DNA from: Alphaproteobacteria bacterium MarineAlpha5_Bin12
GTDB taxonomy: Bacteria > Pseudomonadota > Alphaproteobacteria > HIMB59 > GCA-002718135
Reading direction: 5' to 3'
DNA length: 64,000 nucleotides
Assembly (NCBI GenBank): GCA_002937855.1
Contig: PTKS01000002.1
Span: 124,001 to 188,000 of the forward strand
Below, piece by piece: positions 28,449 through 37,271 of this stretch; position 1 is the first letter of the stretch; each line of letters begins with the position of its first letter. The notes under the pieces were generated by a model. That model worked only from the letters and a program-made list of their open reading frames with translations, was not told the origin of the DNA and did no database searches. A program made the translations under genes and the position numbers.

Positions 28449-28500
28449 AAATAATTTTTTTGTTTGGAAATTATTAAAAATGTAATAAATAAGGATAATA

Positions 28501-29244
28501 ATGTCAGATGATCAAATAATACTTCTTGAAAATGTTAGTAAATGGTTTGGAGATTTTCAAGCACTAAAAAATGTTAACTTATCTGTAGATAAAAAAGAAA
28601 GAATTGTAGTTTGTGGTCCTTCAGGTTCAGGAAAATCAACTATGATAAGATGCATTAATCGTCTTGAAGAACATCAAGAGGGAAAGATAGTTGTTGATGG
28701 TACAGAACTTACAGGGAATGTAAAAAATATTGATATAGTAAGACAGGAAGTTGGAATGGTATTTCAACAATTTAATCTATTTCCCCATCTAACTGTTAAA
28801 GAAAATATTACTTTGGCACCTATATGGGTTAGAAAAATGCCAAAAAAAGATGCAGAAGAATTAGCTATGATCCATTTAGAGAAAGTAAAAATTCCTGAGC
28901 AGGCAAATAAATTTCCTGGTCAATTATCTGGTGGTCAACAACAAAGAGTAGCTATTGCAAGGTCACTTGCCATGAATCCAAAAATTATGCTCTTTGACGA
29001 ACCAACATCAGCTCTCGATCCTGAAATGATCAAAGAAGTTTTAGATGTTATGATTCAATTAGCCAATGATGGAATGACTATGATTGTTGTTACTCATGAA
29101 ATGGGTTTTGCTAAAACAGTAGCTAATAGAATGGTTTTTATGGATGAAGGTAATATAGTAGAAGAAGCTAATCCAGATAAATTTTTCAATAATCCTGATA
29201 GTGATAGAACAAAATTGTTCTTAAGCCAGATTTTAAATCATTAG
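28501..29244 (+). CDS. aapP: General L-amino acid ABC transporter ATP-binding protein
   Basis: 247 residues, PAAT-family ATPase. Walker [10 protein letters not shown] (39-47), Q-loop in [12 protein letters not shown], signature LSGGQQQR, and Walker [16 protein letters not shown] are all intact. AAGGA lies ten bases before the ATG. It powers uptake by AapQM. The 3' end overlaps the convergent alaX gene by four bases. The separation of aapP from aapQM by about 2.2 kb, with alaX and aapJ between, is unusual for an aap locus. Confidence 0.93.
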   Translation: MSDDQIILLENVSKWFGDFQALKNVNLSVDKKERIVVCGPSGSGKSTMIRCINRLEEHQEGKIVVDGTELTGNVKNIDIVRQEVGMVFQQFNLFPHLTVKENITLAPIWVRKMPKKDAEELAMIHLEKVKIPEQANKFPGQLSGGQQQRVAIARSLAMNPKIMLFDEPTSALDPEMIKEVLDVMIQLANDGMTMIVVTHEMGFAKTVANRMVFMDEGNIVEEANPDKFFNNPDSDRTKLFLSQILNH

Positions 29245-29927
29245 TTTATTTCTATATTAACCCGTTTATTTTTTTTACCTTTATTTTCAATTTTTGTAAC
29301 AGATATTTTTTTAATTTCTGAAGTCGATTTTACATGAGTTCCTCCACATGGTTGGATATCAATATTACCAATTTTGACTAATCTAATTTTCTCACTCACC
29401 CTTGGAGGTTTTACGGACATTGTTCTAACTAATTCTGGATTTTTATCTAATTCATCTAAAGTAATCCATTGATATTCAATTTTATGATCTTCAACTATTA
29501 AATTATTTAATTTATCTTCAATTTTTTCTTTCATAATTTTTTCGTCTCCAGTATCAAAATCTAGTCTTCCTTTATTGTAATTTATTTGACCACCGGTAAC
29601 TCCATATGGAATTACAGAACATAATAAATGTAATGCAGAATGCATTTTCATATTCTTATACCTTTTTTCCCAATCTAAGAATCCAATAATATTTTTATTA
29701 TCTATTTTTTGAACATCTTCTTTCGTTATATGCAGAATATCATTATCTTTTTTTATTGTATCAATAATATTAATTATTTGATTATCAATTTCAATTTTAC
29801 CTACATCACCTGGCTGTCCTCCTCCTTTTGCATAAAAAGCTGTTTTGTCTAAAATTAATTTATTATTTTCATAAGAAATTATTTTAGCCTCAAATTTTTT
29901 TATATATGAGTCTTCTAAAAACAGCAT
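29241..29927 (-). CDS. Alanyl-tRNA editing protein AlaX
   Basis: 228 residues, a free-standing homologue of the AlaRS editing domain. The metal site is HSALH (His96, His100) and CGGTH (Cys194, His198). [11 protein letters not shown] (31-41) and the N-terminal beta-barrel are typical of the longer AlaX type. It hydrolyses Ser-tRNA(Ala) or Gly-tRNA(Ala). No alaS gene is in view. It follows the small exported protein by eight bases on the minus strand. Confidence 0.9.
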   Translation of the reverse strand: MLFLEDSYIKKFEAKIISYENNKLILDKTAFYAKGGGQPGDVGKIEIDNQIINIIDTIKKDNDILHITKEDVQKIDNKNIIGFLDWEKRYKNMKMHSALHLLCSVIPYGVTGGQINYNKGRLDFDTGDEKIMKEKIEDKLNNLIVEDHKIEYQWITLDELDKNPELVRTMSVKPPRVSEKIRLVKIGNIDIQPCGGTHVKSTSEIKKISVTKIENKGKKNKRVNIEIN

Positions 29928-29935
29928 AATTTATC

Positions 29936-30223
29936 CTACAAGAGTCTTAATTTATCTAAAAATTTTTGTATCCAATTTCTGCCTTGGCAATTAATTTCAT
30001 CAGGATTTTCATTATTTATTCTACATTCACATTTAAAATAAATATCTTGTTCAATTTCTCTATATTCAGCAATTTTTTTAAACCTATTATTTGTTTCATT
30101 AATTTTTTCTATACATACTTCAAAATTAGGTTGTAAAATTGGTGACCAACCCTCTTTTCCAAGTTTTTCAGCTTCAATCCAGGATCCATTAACTAAAAAA
30201 TATACTACTATAAACCAATTCAT
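29936..30223 (-). CDS. Small cysteine-containing, probably exported protein
   Basis: 95 residues. A short hydrophobic start (NWFIVVYFLV) may be a signal or anchor, followed by a soluble domain with four cysteines (Cys37, two in FKCEC, one near NCQGR) that could form two disulfides. The family is not recognised. It is upstream of alaX with an eight-base gap and divergent from aapJ across 157 bases. Probably a real gene: its frame uses the whole gap and its codons match its neighbours. Confidence 0.6.
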   Translation of the reverse strand: MNWFIVVYFLVNGSWIEAEKLGKEGWSPILQPNFEVCIEKINETNNRFKKIAEYREIEQDIYFKCECRINNENPDEINCQGRNWIQKFLDKLRLL

Positions 30224-30380
30224 TTACTACATCTTGTATTATATAAAAAAAATTACACTACATGTATAATATATCATATCTTAATTATTTAAGAAATGTT
30301 AAAAAAAATGTTGATCATTTTGTTATCTTAGAGCATTACATCACTAGATTAATAATATTATTAAATTGGAGGAAATACAT

Positions 30381-31412
30381 ATGAAAATTTCTCATATATT
30401 AAAAATATTTGCTTCTGTTTTGATTCTATCAGTAGGATCATCTGCTATCGCAGATACTCTTTCTGACACTAAAAGCAGAGGCCACGTTCGTTGTGGAGTT
30501 AGTCAAGGTTTACCTGGCTTCTCTAATCCTGATGCAGACGGTAACTGGGAAGGTATTGACGTTGATGTTTGTCGTGCCGTGTCAGCTGCTATTTTCGGTG
30601 ATGCAGATAAAGTTGAATACTTTCCTGTTTCTGCAAAAGAACGTTTTACTAAATTAACTGCAGGTGAATACGATATACTTTCAAGAAATACTACTTGGAC
30701 ATTATCTCGTGATGCAAAAATTGGTTTAACATTCAATGGTGTTAATTTTTATGATGGTCAAGGATTTATGGTTAGAAAATCACTTGGTGTATCAAGTGCA
30801 TTAGAATTAGACGGAGCTAGTGTTTGTGTTAATACAGGTACTACTACTGAGCTTAATCTAGCAGACTATTTTAGAGCTAATGGCATGAGTTATGAACCAG
30901 TTGTTTTTGAAAAAGCTGACGAAGTTGTTGCAGCATACGATGCAGGTCGTTGTGATGTACACACTACTGATAAATCAGGTTTAGCTGCTCAAAGAACTAA
31001 AACAGCTCAACCAGATGATCATATGGTTTTACCTGAAACTATTTCAAAAGAACCTCTAGGTCCAGTTACTCGTGAAGGTGACGAACCTTGGAGTGACATT
31101 GTTTTCTGGGTACTTAATGCATTAATAACTGCAGATGAATTAGGTGTTTCATCTTCTTCAGTTGATTCAGTTAAAAATGATGCTGATGCAACTCCAGAAT
31201 GGAAAAGAATTCTTGGTGTAGAAGGTGATACTGGTGCACACTTAGGCCTTGGTAAAGAATGGGCTTATAATGCAATCAAACAAGTTGGAAATTATGGAGA
31301 AATGTACGAACGTCACGTTGGTATGAACACTCCTTTAGAACTTGCTAGAGACGGATCACCAAATGCAGGATGGAAAAATGGCGGACTTTTATACGCGCCA
31401 CCTATCCGATAA
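30381..31412 (+). CDS. aapJ: General L-amino acid-binding periplasmic protein AapJ
   Basis: 343 residues with a signal peptide (about 1-23, ending SSAIA). The family motifs SRGHVRCGVSQGLPGFS, DGNWEGIDVDVCRAVSAAIFGD, RNTTWTLSRDAKIGL and NAGWKNGGLLYAPPIR are intact. The start is the ATG at 30381 with a perfect GGAGG eight bases upstream; the TTG at 30366 that opens the frame overlaps that site. By my count 7 of 15 arginine codons are CGT, against 1 of 11 in the paralogue, suggesting high expression. A TATAAT at 30265-30270 in the 157-base upstream gap may be a -10 box. A hairpin separates it from aapQ. Confidence 0.95.
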   Translation: MKISHILKIFASVLILSVGSSAIADTLSDTKSRGHVRCGVSQGLPGFSNPDADGNWEGIDVDVCRAVSAAIFGDADKVEYFPVSAKERFTKLTAGEYDILSRNTTWTLSRDAKIGLTFNGVNFYDGQGFMVRKSLGVSSALELDGASVCVNTGTTTELNLADYFRANGMSYEPVVFEKADEVVAAYDAGRCDVHTTDKSGLAAQRTKTAQPDDHMVLPETISKEPLGPVTREGDEPWSDIVFWVLNALITADELGVSSSSVDSVKNDADATPEWKRILGVEGDTGAHLGLGKEWAYNAIKQVGNYGEMYERHVGMNTPLELARDGSPNAGWKNGGLLYAPPIR

Positions 31413-31438
31413 GCATTAAAAATACTTTAAAATTATGG

Positions 31439-31473
31439 TATGCTCGGTATAATATACCGAGCATATTTTTTTT
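31439..31473 (+). terminator. Hairpin terminator/attenuator between aapJ and aapQ
   Basis: A 12-base-pair perfect stem (TATGCTCGGTAT with ATACCGAGCATA), a three-base loop and eight T residues. It lies in the 66-base gap between the binding protein and the permeases. Partial read-through would give many binding proteins per permease, or the hairpin may stabilise the aapJ message. Confidence 0.88.
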
Positions 31474-31478
31474 GAATA

Positions 31479-32675
31479 ATGAATACAAATACTAATATAA
31501 ATATAATTAAACCCCCTAAAGAAGATTTATTTAAAAGTGGAAAATTTAGATCATTTTTAATTCAATCAATCGTTATGATCTTAGTAATTAGTTTTATTAC
31601 TTGGGTAGTAAATAACACCGCAACAAATATGACAGCGAATGGCATCGCGCATGGTTTTGATTTTTTATGGGAAACATCATGGTTTGATATTGGGTATTTG
31701 CCTTTTATTGATCATACAGGTTCCTCAACTTATTTTAACGCATTTATTGTAGGTATATTAAATACAATCTTAGTTGCATTATTAGGTATTTTTTTTGCTA
31801 CAATACTTGGTTTTTTAATTGGTATTGGTAGATTATCAGACAATTGGTTGGTATCTACTTTTTGTGGAAGCTATATAGAAGTGATAAGAAATGTTCCTTT
31901 ATTACTCCAAATATTCTTCTGGTATCACGCAGTTTTACGAATATTACCAAGAGCAAAAAATAGTTTAAACATTGGCGATAGTTTTTTTCTTAATTTGAAA
32001 GGTCTTTTTATACCCAAACCAATTCCTGAAACTGGATTTAATTCTGTTTTACTCATAGGTATATTATCTATTATTGCTATAATTATAACTAGCATTTGGG
32101 CAAAAAGAAGACAAAATCTTACTGGTAAACAATTTCCAATGTTTATCACTTCATTATTAATATTAATTATACCGGTTTTTATAATTTCTTATTTAAATGA
32201 TTTTCCAATGTTTTGGGAACAACCAGTTTTGAAGGGTTTTAATTTTAAAGGTGGTTTCAGGCTAATACCTGAATTAGTAGCATTACTTTTAGCTTTATCA
32301 ATGTATACAGCAGCTTTTATTGCTGAAAATGTAAGATCAGGAATATTAGCAATAAGCAAAGGTCAAAGAGAAGCCGCAGCAGCTGTTGGCTTAACTAATA
32401 GTCAAATTTTAAGACTTATAGTCATTCCTCAAGCTATGAGAGTTATTATTCCACCATTAACTAGTCAATATTTAAATCTTACAAAAAATTCATCTTTAGC
32501 AGTAGCAATTGCGTATCCTGATTTAGTTCATGTTTTTGCAGGAACCGCTCTTATGCAAACAGGTCAAGCTGTTGAAATTCTTGCAATGACAATGTCAGTA
32601 TATTTAACCTTAAGTTTATTAATATCACTTTTAATGAATTGGTATAACAGTGCGATGGCATTAAAGGATCGTTAG
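31479..32675 (+). CDS. aapQ: General L-amino acid ABC transporter permease AapQ
   Basis: 398 residues, the long form typical of AapQ, with membrane segments spread across the length and a large middle region. NGIAHGFDFLWETSWFDIGY near residue 55-75 and IEVIRNVPLLLQIFFWYHAVL near 135-155 are PAAT permease signatures. The coupling loop KGQREAAAAVGLTNSQILRLIVIPQAM is near 295. It starts six bases after the hairpin T run and is one base from aapM. Confidence 0.93.
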   Translation: MNTNTNINIIKPPKEDLFKSGKFRSFLIQSIVMILVISFITWVVNNTATNMTANGIAHGFDFLWETSWFDIGYLPFIDHTGSSTYFNAFIVGILNTILVALLGIFFATILGFLIGIGRLSDNWLVSTFCGSYIEVIRNVPLLLQIFFWYHAVLRILPRAKNSLNIGDSFFLNLKGLFIPKPIPETGFNSVLLIGILSIIAIIITSIWAKRRQNLTGKQFPMFITSLLILIIPVFIISYLNDFPMFWEQPVLKGFNFKGGFRLIPELVALLLALSMYTAAFIAENVRSGILAISKGQREAAAAVGLTNSQILRLIVIPQAMRVIIPPLTSQYLNLTKNSSLAVAIAYPDLVHVFAGTALMQTGQAVEILAMTMSVYLTLSLLISLLMNWYNSAMALKDR

Positions 32676-32676
32676 T

Positions 32677-33792
32677 ATGGTAGAACAAGTAAGAAAACCA
32701 CCTGTTATAAGATTAGGAATACTTGGATGGATCAAGGTTAATTTATTTTCAACTTGGTATAATTCCCTTTTTACTATTTTAGCTTTATATATTTTATATC
32801 TTGCTGTACCTCCATTCTTTCAATGGGCAATACTTGATGCAATATGGGTAGGTAATGATCGATTTGTCTGTGAATGGTATGATGAGGATAAGGTTAAATA
32901 TAGAGCAGGAGCATGTTGGCTATATATAAAAGTTTGGTTAAATTTTTTTACATATGGTTTTTATCCTGACGAATTTCAATGGAGAGTTAATTTAACATTT
33001 ATCATATTAGTTATCTCAATAACCCTATTTTTTATCCCTAATTTCAAAAAAAAGCATTATGTAGGAATCTTTCTATTTGTTGGTTACCCGATTATTGCTT
33101 TTTTTCTTTTAATTGGTAATGAACAAATTGGATTAGATACTGTTGGAACTCATAAGTGGGGAGGGGGATTTTTAACACTTTTACTTGGATTAATAGGAAT
33201 TATTTTTGCCTTGCCTCTTGGCATAGTTCTTGCATTGGGTAGAAGATCAAAATTACCAGTAGTAAAAGCTCTATCAATAATGTTTATTGAATTTTGGAGA
33301 GGCATACCTTTAATAACAGTTTTATTTTTTGCTGCTGTTATGTTTCCATTATTTGTACCTCAGGGTGTTGAAATTGATAATCTCTTAAGATGTATAGTAG
33401 GATTAACTATTTTTGGCGGCGCATATATGGCAGAAGTTGTCAGAGGCGGCCTCCAGGCTTTACCTAAGGGTCAGTATGAAGCTGCTCAATCTATTGGTTT
33501 AGGTTACTGGCGAATGATGTCTTTAGTTATTATGCCTCAGGCTTTGAGAATAGTTATACCTGGTATCGTAAACACTTTTATTGGTTTATTCAAAGATACT
33601 ACTTTAGTGTCAATCATAAGTCTGATGGATTTACTTTTAACAGTATTTACAAGTATGTCGAATCCGGATTGGATGGGATTCCCATTTGAAGGTTACATTT
33701 TCGCAGCTACATGTTTCTTTATTTTCTGTTTTGGCTTGTCGCGCTATAGTTTAAGTGTTGAAAAGAAACTTATGGTTTCACATCACAAATAA
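32677..33792 (+). CDS. aapM: General L-amino acid ABC transporter permease AapM
   Basis: 371 residues. WAILDAIWVGNDRFVCEW and the later GACWLYIKVWLNFFTYGFYP are typical AapM features. GRRSKLPVVKALSIMFIEFWRGIPLI leads into the permease core, and the coupling loop is LPKGQYEAAQSIGLGYWRMMSLVIMPQALR. It pairs with AapQ and AapP. A DDAH-like gene follows 11 bases downstream. Confidence 0.93.
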   Translation: MVEQVRKPPVIRLGILGWIKVNLFSTWYNSLFTILALYILYLAVPPFFQWAILDAIWVGNDRFVCEWYDEDKVKYRAGACWLYIKVWLNFFTYGFYPDEFQWRVNLTFIILVISITLFFIPNFKKKHYVGIFLFVGYPIIAFFLLIGNEQIGLDTVGTHKWGGGFLTLLLGLIGIIFALPLGIVLALGRRSKLPVVKALSIMFIEFWRGIPLITVLFFAAVMFPLFVPQGVEIDNLLRCIVGLTIFGGAYMAEVVRGGLQALPKGQYEAAQSIGLGYWRMMSLVIMPQALRIVIPGIVNTFIGLFKDTTLVSIISLMDLLLTVFTSMSNPDWMGFPFEGYIFAATCFFIFCFGLSRYSLSVEKKLMVSHHK

Positions 33793-33803
33793 TTAAATAA
33801 TTC

Positions 33804-34682
33804 ATGAAGTTATTCGGAGCTCAAAATATGTATTCCGAATTGAAAACGGTTTTAATGAAAAAACCCAATCCATTTATGTCTAAAGCAGATTCAAAAAAAT
33901 GGAATTATGATATTTCATTAAATCAAGAGTTGATTGAAAAAAATTATTCTGAATTTAGGTCAATAATTGAAAACTTTGGATCCAAAATTATAGAATTAAA
34001 AATACCTGATAAAAAAGTCGAATTATATGATTCTATTTTTACCCATGATCCATCATTAGTAATTAAAGAAGGAGTAATAATTTTAAGTATGGGTAAATAT
34101 TTAAGAAAAGATGAATCAAAATATCATAAAAATTTCTATGAATCAATTAATATTCCTATTGTTGGAAAATTAAGTAATGATGCTAATGTTGAGGGAGGTG
34201 ATTGTCTTTGGATTAAAGATAATTTACTTTTAATAGGTAATAGTGAAAGAACTAATAAGAAAGGTATAAAAGAATTAACAAATATTTTAAATAGATTTAA
34301 TATACAAACTTCAATAATTGATTTACCAAAATTTAAAAATAATAATTCGTGTTTTCATTTGATGTCTGCATTATCAATTTTAGATGAAAATTTAATTATT
34401 GGATATAAAAAATATTTAAACCAAAAATTTTTTGATTTTATAAAAAAATATAAATTTAAATTTATTGAAATTCCTAAAGATGAATATGAAATCAGCAAAA
34501 CATTGATCGTAAATATACTTGCATTATCTCCAAAAAACTTAGTTTTAATGAATGGCTATCCTAAAACAAATGAATTATTGTTGAATGAAAATTGTAATTT
34601 AAACTTATTTAATGGAAATGAATTATGTATTAAAGCCGAAGGTGGCCCAACTTGTTTAACGCGCGCTATTTTAAGAGAATAA
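33804..34682 (+). CDS. Dimethylargininase/amidinotransferase-family hydrolase (DDAH-like)
   Basis: 292 residues of the guanidino-group modifying superfamily. The sequence shows THDP (His81, Asp82), EGGDCLWI (130-137), FHLMSAL with the catalytic His185, and a C-terminal GGPTCLTRAILRE with nucleophile Cys284. The superfamily hydrolyses or transfers amidino groups; DDAH releases dimethylamine from methylarginine and gives citrulline. Position at the end of the aap unit suggests breakdown of an imported guanidino amino acid (inference). It ends two bases before tRNA-Asn, which is on the opposite strand. Confidence 0.82.
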   Translation: MKLFGAQNMYSELKTVLMKKPNPFMSKADSKKWNYDISLNQELIEKNYSEFRSIIENFGSKIIELKIPDKKVELYDSIFTHDPSLVIKEGVIILSMGKYLRKDESKYHKNFYESINIPIVGKLSNDANVEGGDCLWIKDNLLLIGNSERTNKKGIKELTNILNRFNIQTSIIDLPKFKNNNSCFHLMSALSILDENLIIGYKKYLNQKFFDFIKKYKFKFIEIPKDEYEISKTLIVNILALSPKNLVLMNGYPKTNELLLNENCNLNLFNGNELCIKAEGGPTCLTRAILRE

Positions 34683-34684
34683 TA

Positions 34685-34760
34685 TGGCTCCGCGGACTGG
34701 GCTCGAACCAGTGACATCCAGATTAACAGTCTAGCGCTCTACCAACTGAGCTACCGCGGA
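34685..34760 (-). tRNA. tRNA-Asn (anticodon GTT)
   Basis: Read on the minus strand, acceptor TCCGCGG pairs with CCGCGGA, anticodon stem CTAGA/TCTGG encloses CTGTTAA with anticodon GTT, and the T arm is ACTGG-TTCGAGC-CCAGT. The 3' CCA is encoded (34685-34687). Confidence 0.97.
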
Positions 34761-34807
34761 ATTATAAAACTAAATAAAGAAAAATAAATTAAAAAACAAG
34801 CAATATT

Positions 34808-34881
34808 TGGAGGCCCGAAGCGGAATCGAACCGCTGTACGAGGATTTGCAGTCCCCTACATAACCACTCTGCCATCGGGCC
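34808..34881 (-). tRNA. tRNA-Cys (anticodon GCA)
   Basis: Read on the minus strand, acceptor GGCCCGA pairs with TCGGGCC, the anticodon loop contains GCA, the discriminator is T as usual for tRNA-Cys, and CCA is encoded (34808-34810). It is 47 bases upstream of tRNA-Asn and probably co-transcribed. The 137 bases to the next gene (34882-35018) are AT-rich and show no further feature. Confidence 0.96.
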
Positions 34882-35018
34882 AAAATCGAACTATTATTAT
34901 TTAACCATAAAGAAGTCAATATTTTACAATTTTTAGCCAAGTAAATATGCCAAAAAATTAATATTTAATTAATAAATAAATGATATAATAACTTAAAATC
35001 ATTTAAATTATAAAATTT

Positions 35019-35675
35019 ATGAATTATTCAAATGCACGAAAGATTATGGTTGATACTCAAATTAGACCAAATAATATTAAAGACGATAATTTAATCTCTC
35101 TTTTTTCTTCTATTGAGAAAGAACTGTTTTTAGAATCTTCTCATAAAGAATTTGCATACTTTGATAGTGAAATTAATTTTGGAAACAATAAATCTTACCT
35201 TTCAAACTTGCATATTGCACAATTAATTCAATCTGCAAAAATATCAAAAAAAGACCATATTCTTCACATTGGCGCATTAACTGGATATGTAACAAATTTT
35301 TTATCAAAATTATCAAATAAAGTAACTGCTATTGAGAATGATCAAATTTTATTTGAAATTTTAAATAAAAATATTAAAAATTTTTCTATGAATAATGTAA
35401 CTATTTATAAAAGTGAATTAAATGATGGCTTTATTCAAAATTCCCCTTATGATTTAATATTTATTGATCATATTATTGATTTTATTCCTAATAGTATAAA
35501 AAAACAAATTAATAAATCGCAAGGAAGATTAGTGTCAATTGAAAGAATTAATGATAACTTATCAAAAGGTTTTGAATTAACTATAAATAATGAAAATTAT
35601 TATAAAGAATTTTTATTTGATTCTTTTAGTGAATCTAAATCTATATTTTTAAAAAAAAACAATTTTGTATTTTAA
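35019..35675 (+). CDS. Protein-L-isoaspartate O-methyltransferase-like protein (diverged Pcm)
   Basis: 218 residues. The layout is Pcm-like: MVDTQIRPNNI near the start (about 10-20), a SAM-binding region around LHIGALTGYVTNFLSKL (about 86-102) and AIENDQILFEIL after it. SAM motif I (HIGALTGY) departs from the usual L-E-x-G-x-G-S-G-Y form, which a canonical Pcm encoded at 58534-59166 keeps. In many alphaproteobacteria this type of gene lies just before tolC, as here, and its substrate is unknown. It ends one base before tolC. Confidence 0.78.
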   Translation: MNYSNARKIMVDTQIRPNNIKDDNLISLFSSIEKELFLESSHKEFAYFDSEINFGNNKSYLSNLHIAQLIQSAKISKKDHILHIGALTGYVTNFLSKLSNKVTAIENDQILFEILNKNIKNFSMNNVTIYKSELNDGFIQNSPYDLIFIDHIIDFIPNSIKKQINKSQGRLVSIERINDNLSKGFELTINNENYYKEFLFDSFSESKSIFLKKNNFVF

Positions 35676-35676
35676 A

Positions 35677-36963
35677 ATGAAAAAATATTTCACAACAATA
35701 ATTTTTATATTTTTATTTAATTCTAATAATATTTATGCACTAGATATTGCAGAAACAATAAAAAATACAGTTGAAAATAATCTTAAAGTTAAGATTGGTC
35801 TTGAAGAGATAAATGAATCAAAAGAATTAATTGCTAGAGCATACGGAAACTTTAAACCTGATATAAATTTAACTTTAACAGAAAAACAATCTTCAACCGA
35901 AACAAAAACAGGTGGGTCAACTACCACTACTGATAAACTATCTGATACCTATTCTTTAACTGTTAAGCAAAATCTATACAACGGAGGAAGAAATAATTTA
36001 GAATTAAAAAAATCACTTCTATTATTTGACAAACAACTTGAAAATTTTAATTTCACATTAAATGAACTTATTTTAAGTGCAATCAGAGGTTATCTAACTG
36101 TAAAGTTATATGAAAAATCTCTTGAAGTAACTGAAAAGAATTTTGAAGTCATAAAAAAAATTAATGATGATGCAAAAAAGAAATATGATTTAGGAGTTTC
36201 TACATTATCTGATTTAAAAAATGCTGAATCATCTTTTCAAGATGCTAATACAAATTTAATGATTGCAAAAGGTGATTTAAAAATAGGTAAAGAAACATTT
36301 AAACAAATTGTCGGCCTGGATCCTATTGATCTTCAAGATTTAGTTAAATTTAATAATAATAAAAATAAAGATGATATTTTCAATACTGCATTAATTAATA
36401 ATCATGAAATTAATAGTTTAAAGTTTGATATTGAAATTTCTAAAATTGATTTGGAAATTTATAAAAAAGTTAAATTACCTTCATTGGATATTACTGGTGA
36501 CTTATCTTATAATGATGATGTCTCTGCTAAAGGAACTGAATCAACATCTGGAAGTATATCTGCACAATTGTCTATACCGATTTTCCAAAAGGGAATAGAA
36601 AATTCAGATATAAGAAAATTTCAATCAAAATTATTACAAAATGAATTTAAACTAAATGATAAAATTAACGATATTGATTTACAAGCTTCTATATTGTCAA
36701 ATAATTATCAAATTTATCAATCACAATTAATCGCATCAAATTCAAAAATTGAATCTAATTCAATTACTTTAAATGTAATAAAACAAGAATACGAATCAGG
36801 TATAAAAACGTTTACGGATTTAATTAATCAGGAAGAATTACTTTTACAATCATATTTATCAAGTTTTGATATTAATAATAATCTTTTGATAACATATTTT
36901 GAAATTTTAGCTTTAGAAGGGCAATTGATTAATGAATTTAGTGAGTTTTTACCAAATATATAA
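35677..36963 (+). CDS. tolC: Outer membrane efflux channel protein TolC
   Basis: About 428 residues. A signal peptide (1-21, ending NIYA) precedes two repeats of the outer-membrane-efflux domain rich in coiled coil: YEKSLEVTEKNFEVIKKINDDAKKKYDLGVSTLSDLKNAE in the first half and SITLNVIKQEYESGIKTFTDLINQEELL in the second. QNLYNGGRNN and SIPIFQKGIEN are the usual strand motifs. It forms the trimeric outer-membrane exit duct for type I secretion and multidrug pumps. The ATG at 35677 is chosen because the upstream TTG lies inside the preceding gene and the ATG begins the signal peptide. Confidence 0.92.
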   Translation: MKKYFTTIIFIFLFNSNNIYALDIAETIKNTVENNLKVKIGLEEINESKELIARAYGNFKPDINLTLTEKQSSTETKTGGSTTTTDKLSDTYSLTVKQNLYNGGRNNLELKKSLLLFDKQLENFNFTLNELILSAIRGYLTVKLYEKSLEVTEKNFEVIKKINDDAKKKYDLGVSTLSDLKNAESSFQDANTNLMIAKGDLKIGKETFKQIVGLDPIDLQDLVKFNNNKNKDDIFNTALINNHEINSLKFDIEISKIDLEIYKKVKLPSLDITGDLSYNDDVSAKGTESTSGSISAQLSIPIFQKGIENSDIRKFQSKLLQNEFKLNDKINDIDLQASILSNNYQIYQSQLIASNSKIESNSITLNVIKQEYESGIKTFTDLINQEELLLQSYLSSFDINNNLLITYFEILALEGQLINEFSEFLPNI

Positions 36964-36974
36964 TTTTTTATAAT

Positions 36975-37271
36975 ATGAATAAAGATAATGATAAAAAAAT
37001 TACTGAAACTTTGGATGTTATAAAAAAAGCTTTAAATGACAATGATAACTCAAAAAATGATAATGATGTATTAATACTTGATAAACTTGTTAATCAAGAT
37101 GGAACAATAGTAACATTAAAAAATGATAAAAATAATTTAAGTGAAAATGAAATTGATAGAATTATAGATGAAAAAATTGAAAAAACTTTAGATGATACTT
37201 TAAATAATTGGTTAAATAAAAAAATGCCATCAATTTTAAAAAAACATATAAAAAATAAAAATGAAAATTGA
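36975..37271 (+). CDS. popZ: PopZ-like polar organising protein (DUF2497), short form
   Basis: 98 residues, highly charged and mostly helical. The C-terminal LNNWLNKKMPSILKKHIK matches the conserved PopZ/DUF2497 end (L..WL...LP..V...). VLILDKLVNQDGTIV in the middle matches the family's short V..DGT-type motif. The gene sits between tolC and valS, the standard alphaproteobacterial place for popZ. PopZ forms a condensate that anchors ParB and other factors at the cell pole. This copy is much shorter than the roughly 180-residue Caulobacter protein and lacks a long proline-rich linker. It overlaps valS by 11 bases. Confidence 0.78.
   Translation: MNKDNDKKITETLDVIKKALNDNDNSKNDNDVLILDKLVNQDGTIVTLKNDKNNLSENEIDRIIDEKIEKTLDDTLNNWLNKKMPSILKKHIKNKNEN

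Noticed and set aside
30366..30380. TTG start for aapJ at 30366
   Set aside because: The TTG runs into the GGAGG ribosome binding site that serves the ATG at 30381, where the signal peptide begins.
34685..34881. tRNA pair as an integration site for a mobile element
   Set aside because: Both tRNAs are intact, no integrase is near, and no duplicated 3' tRNA segment is visible.
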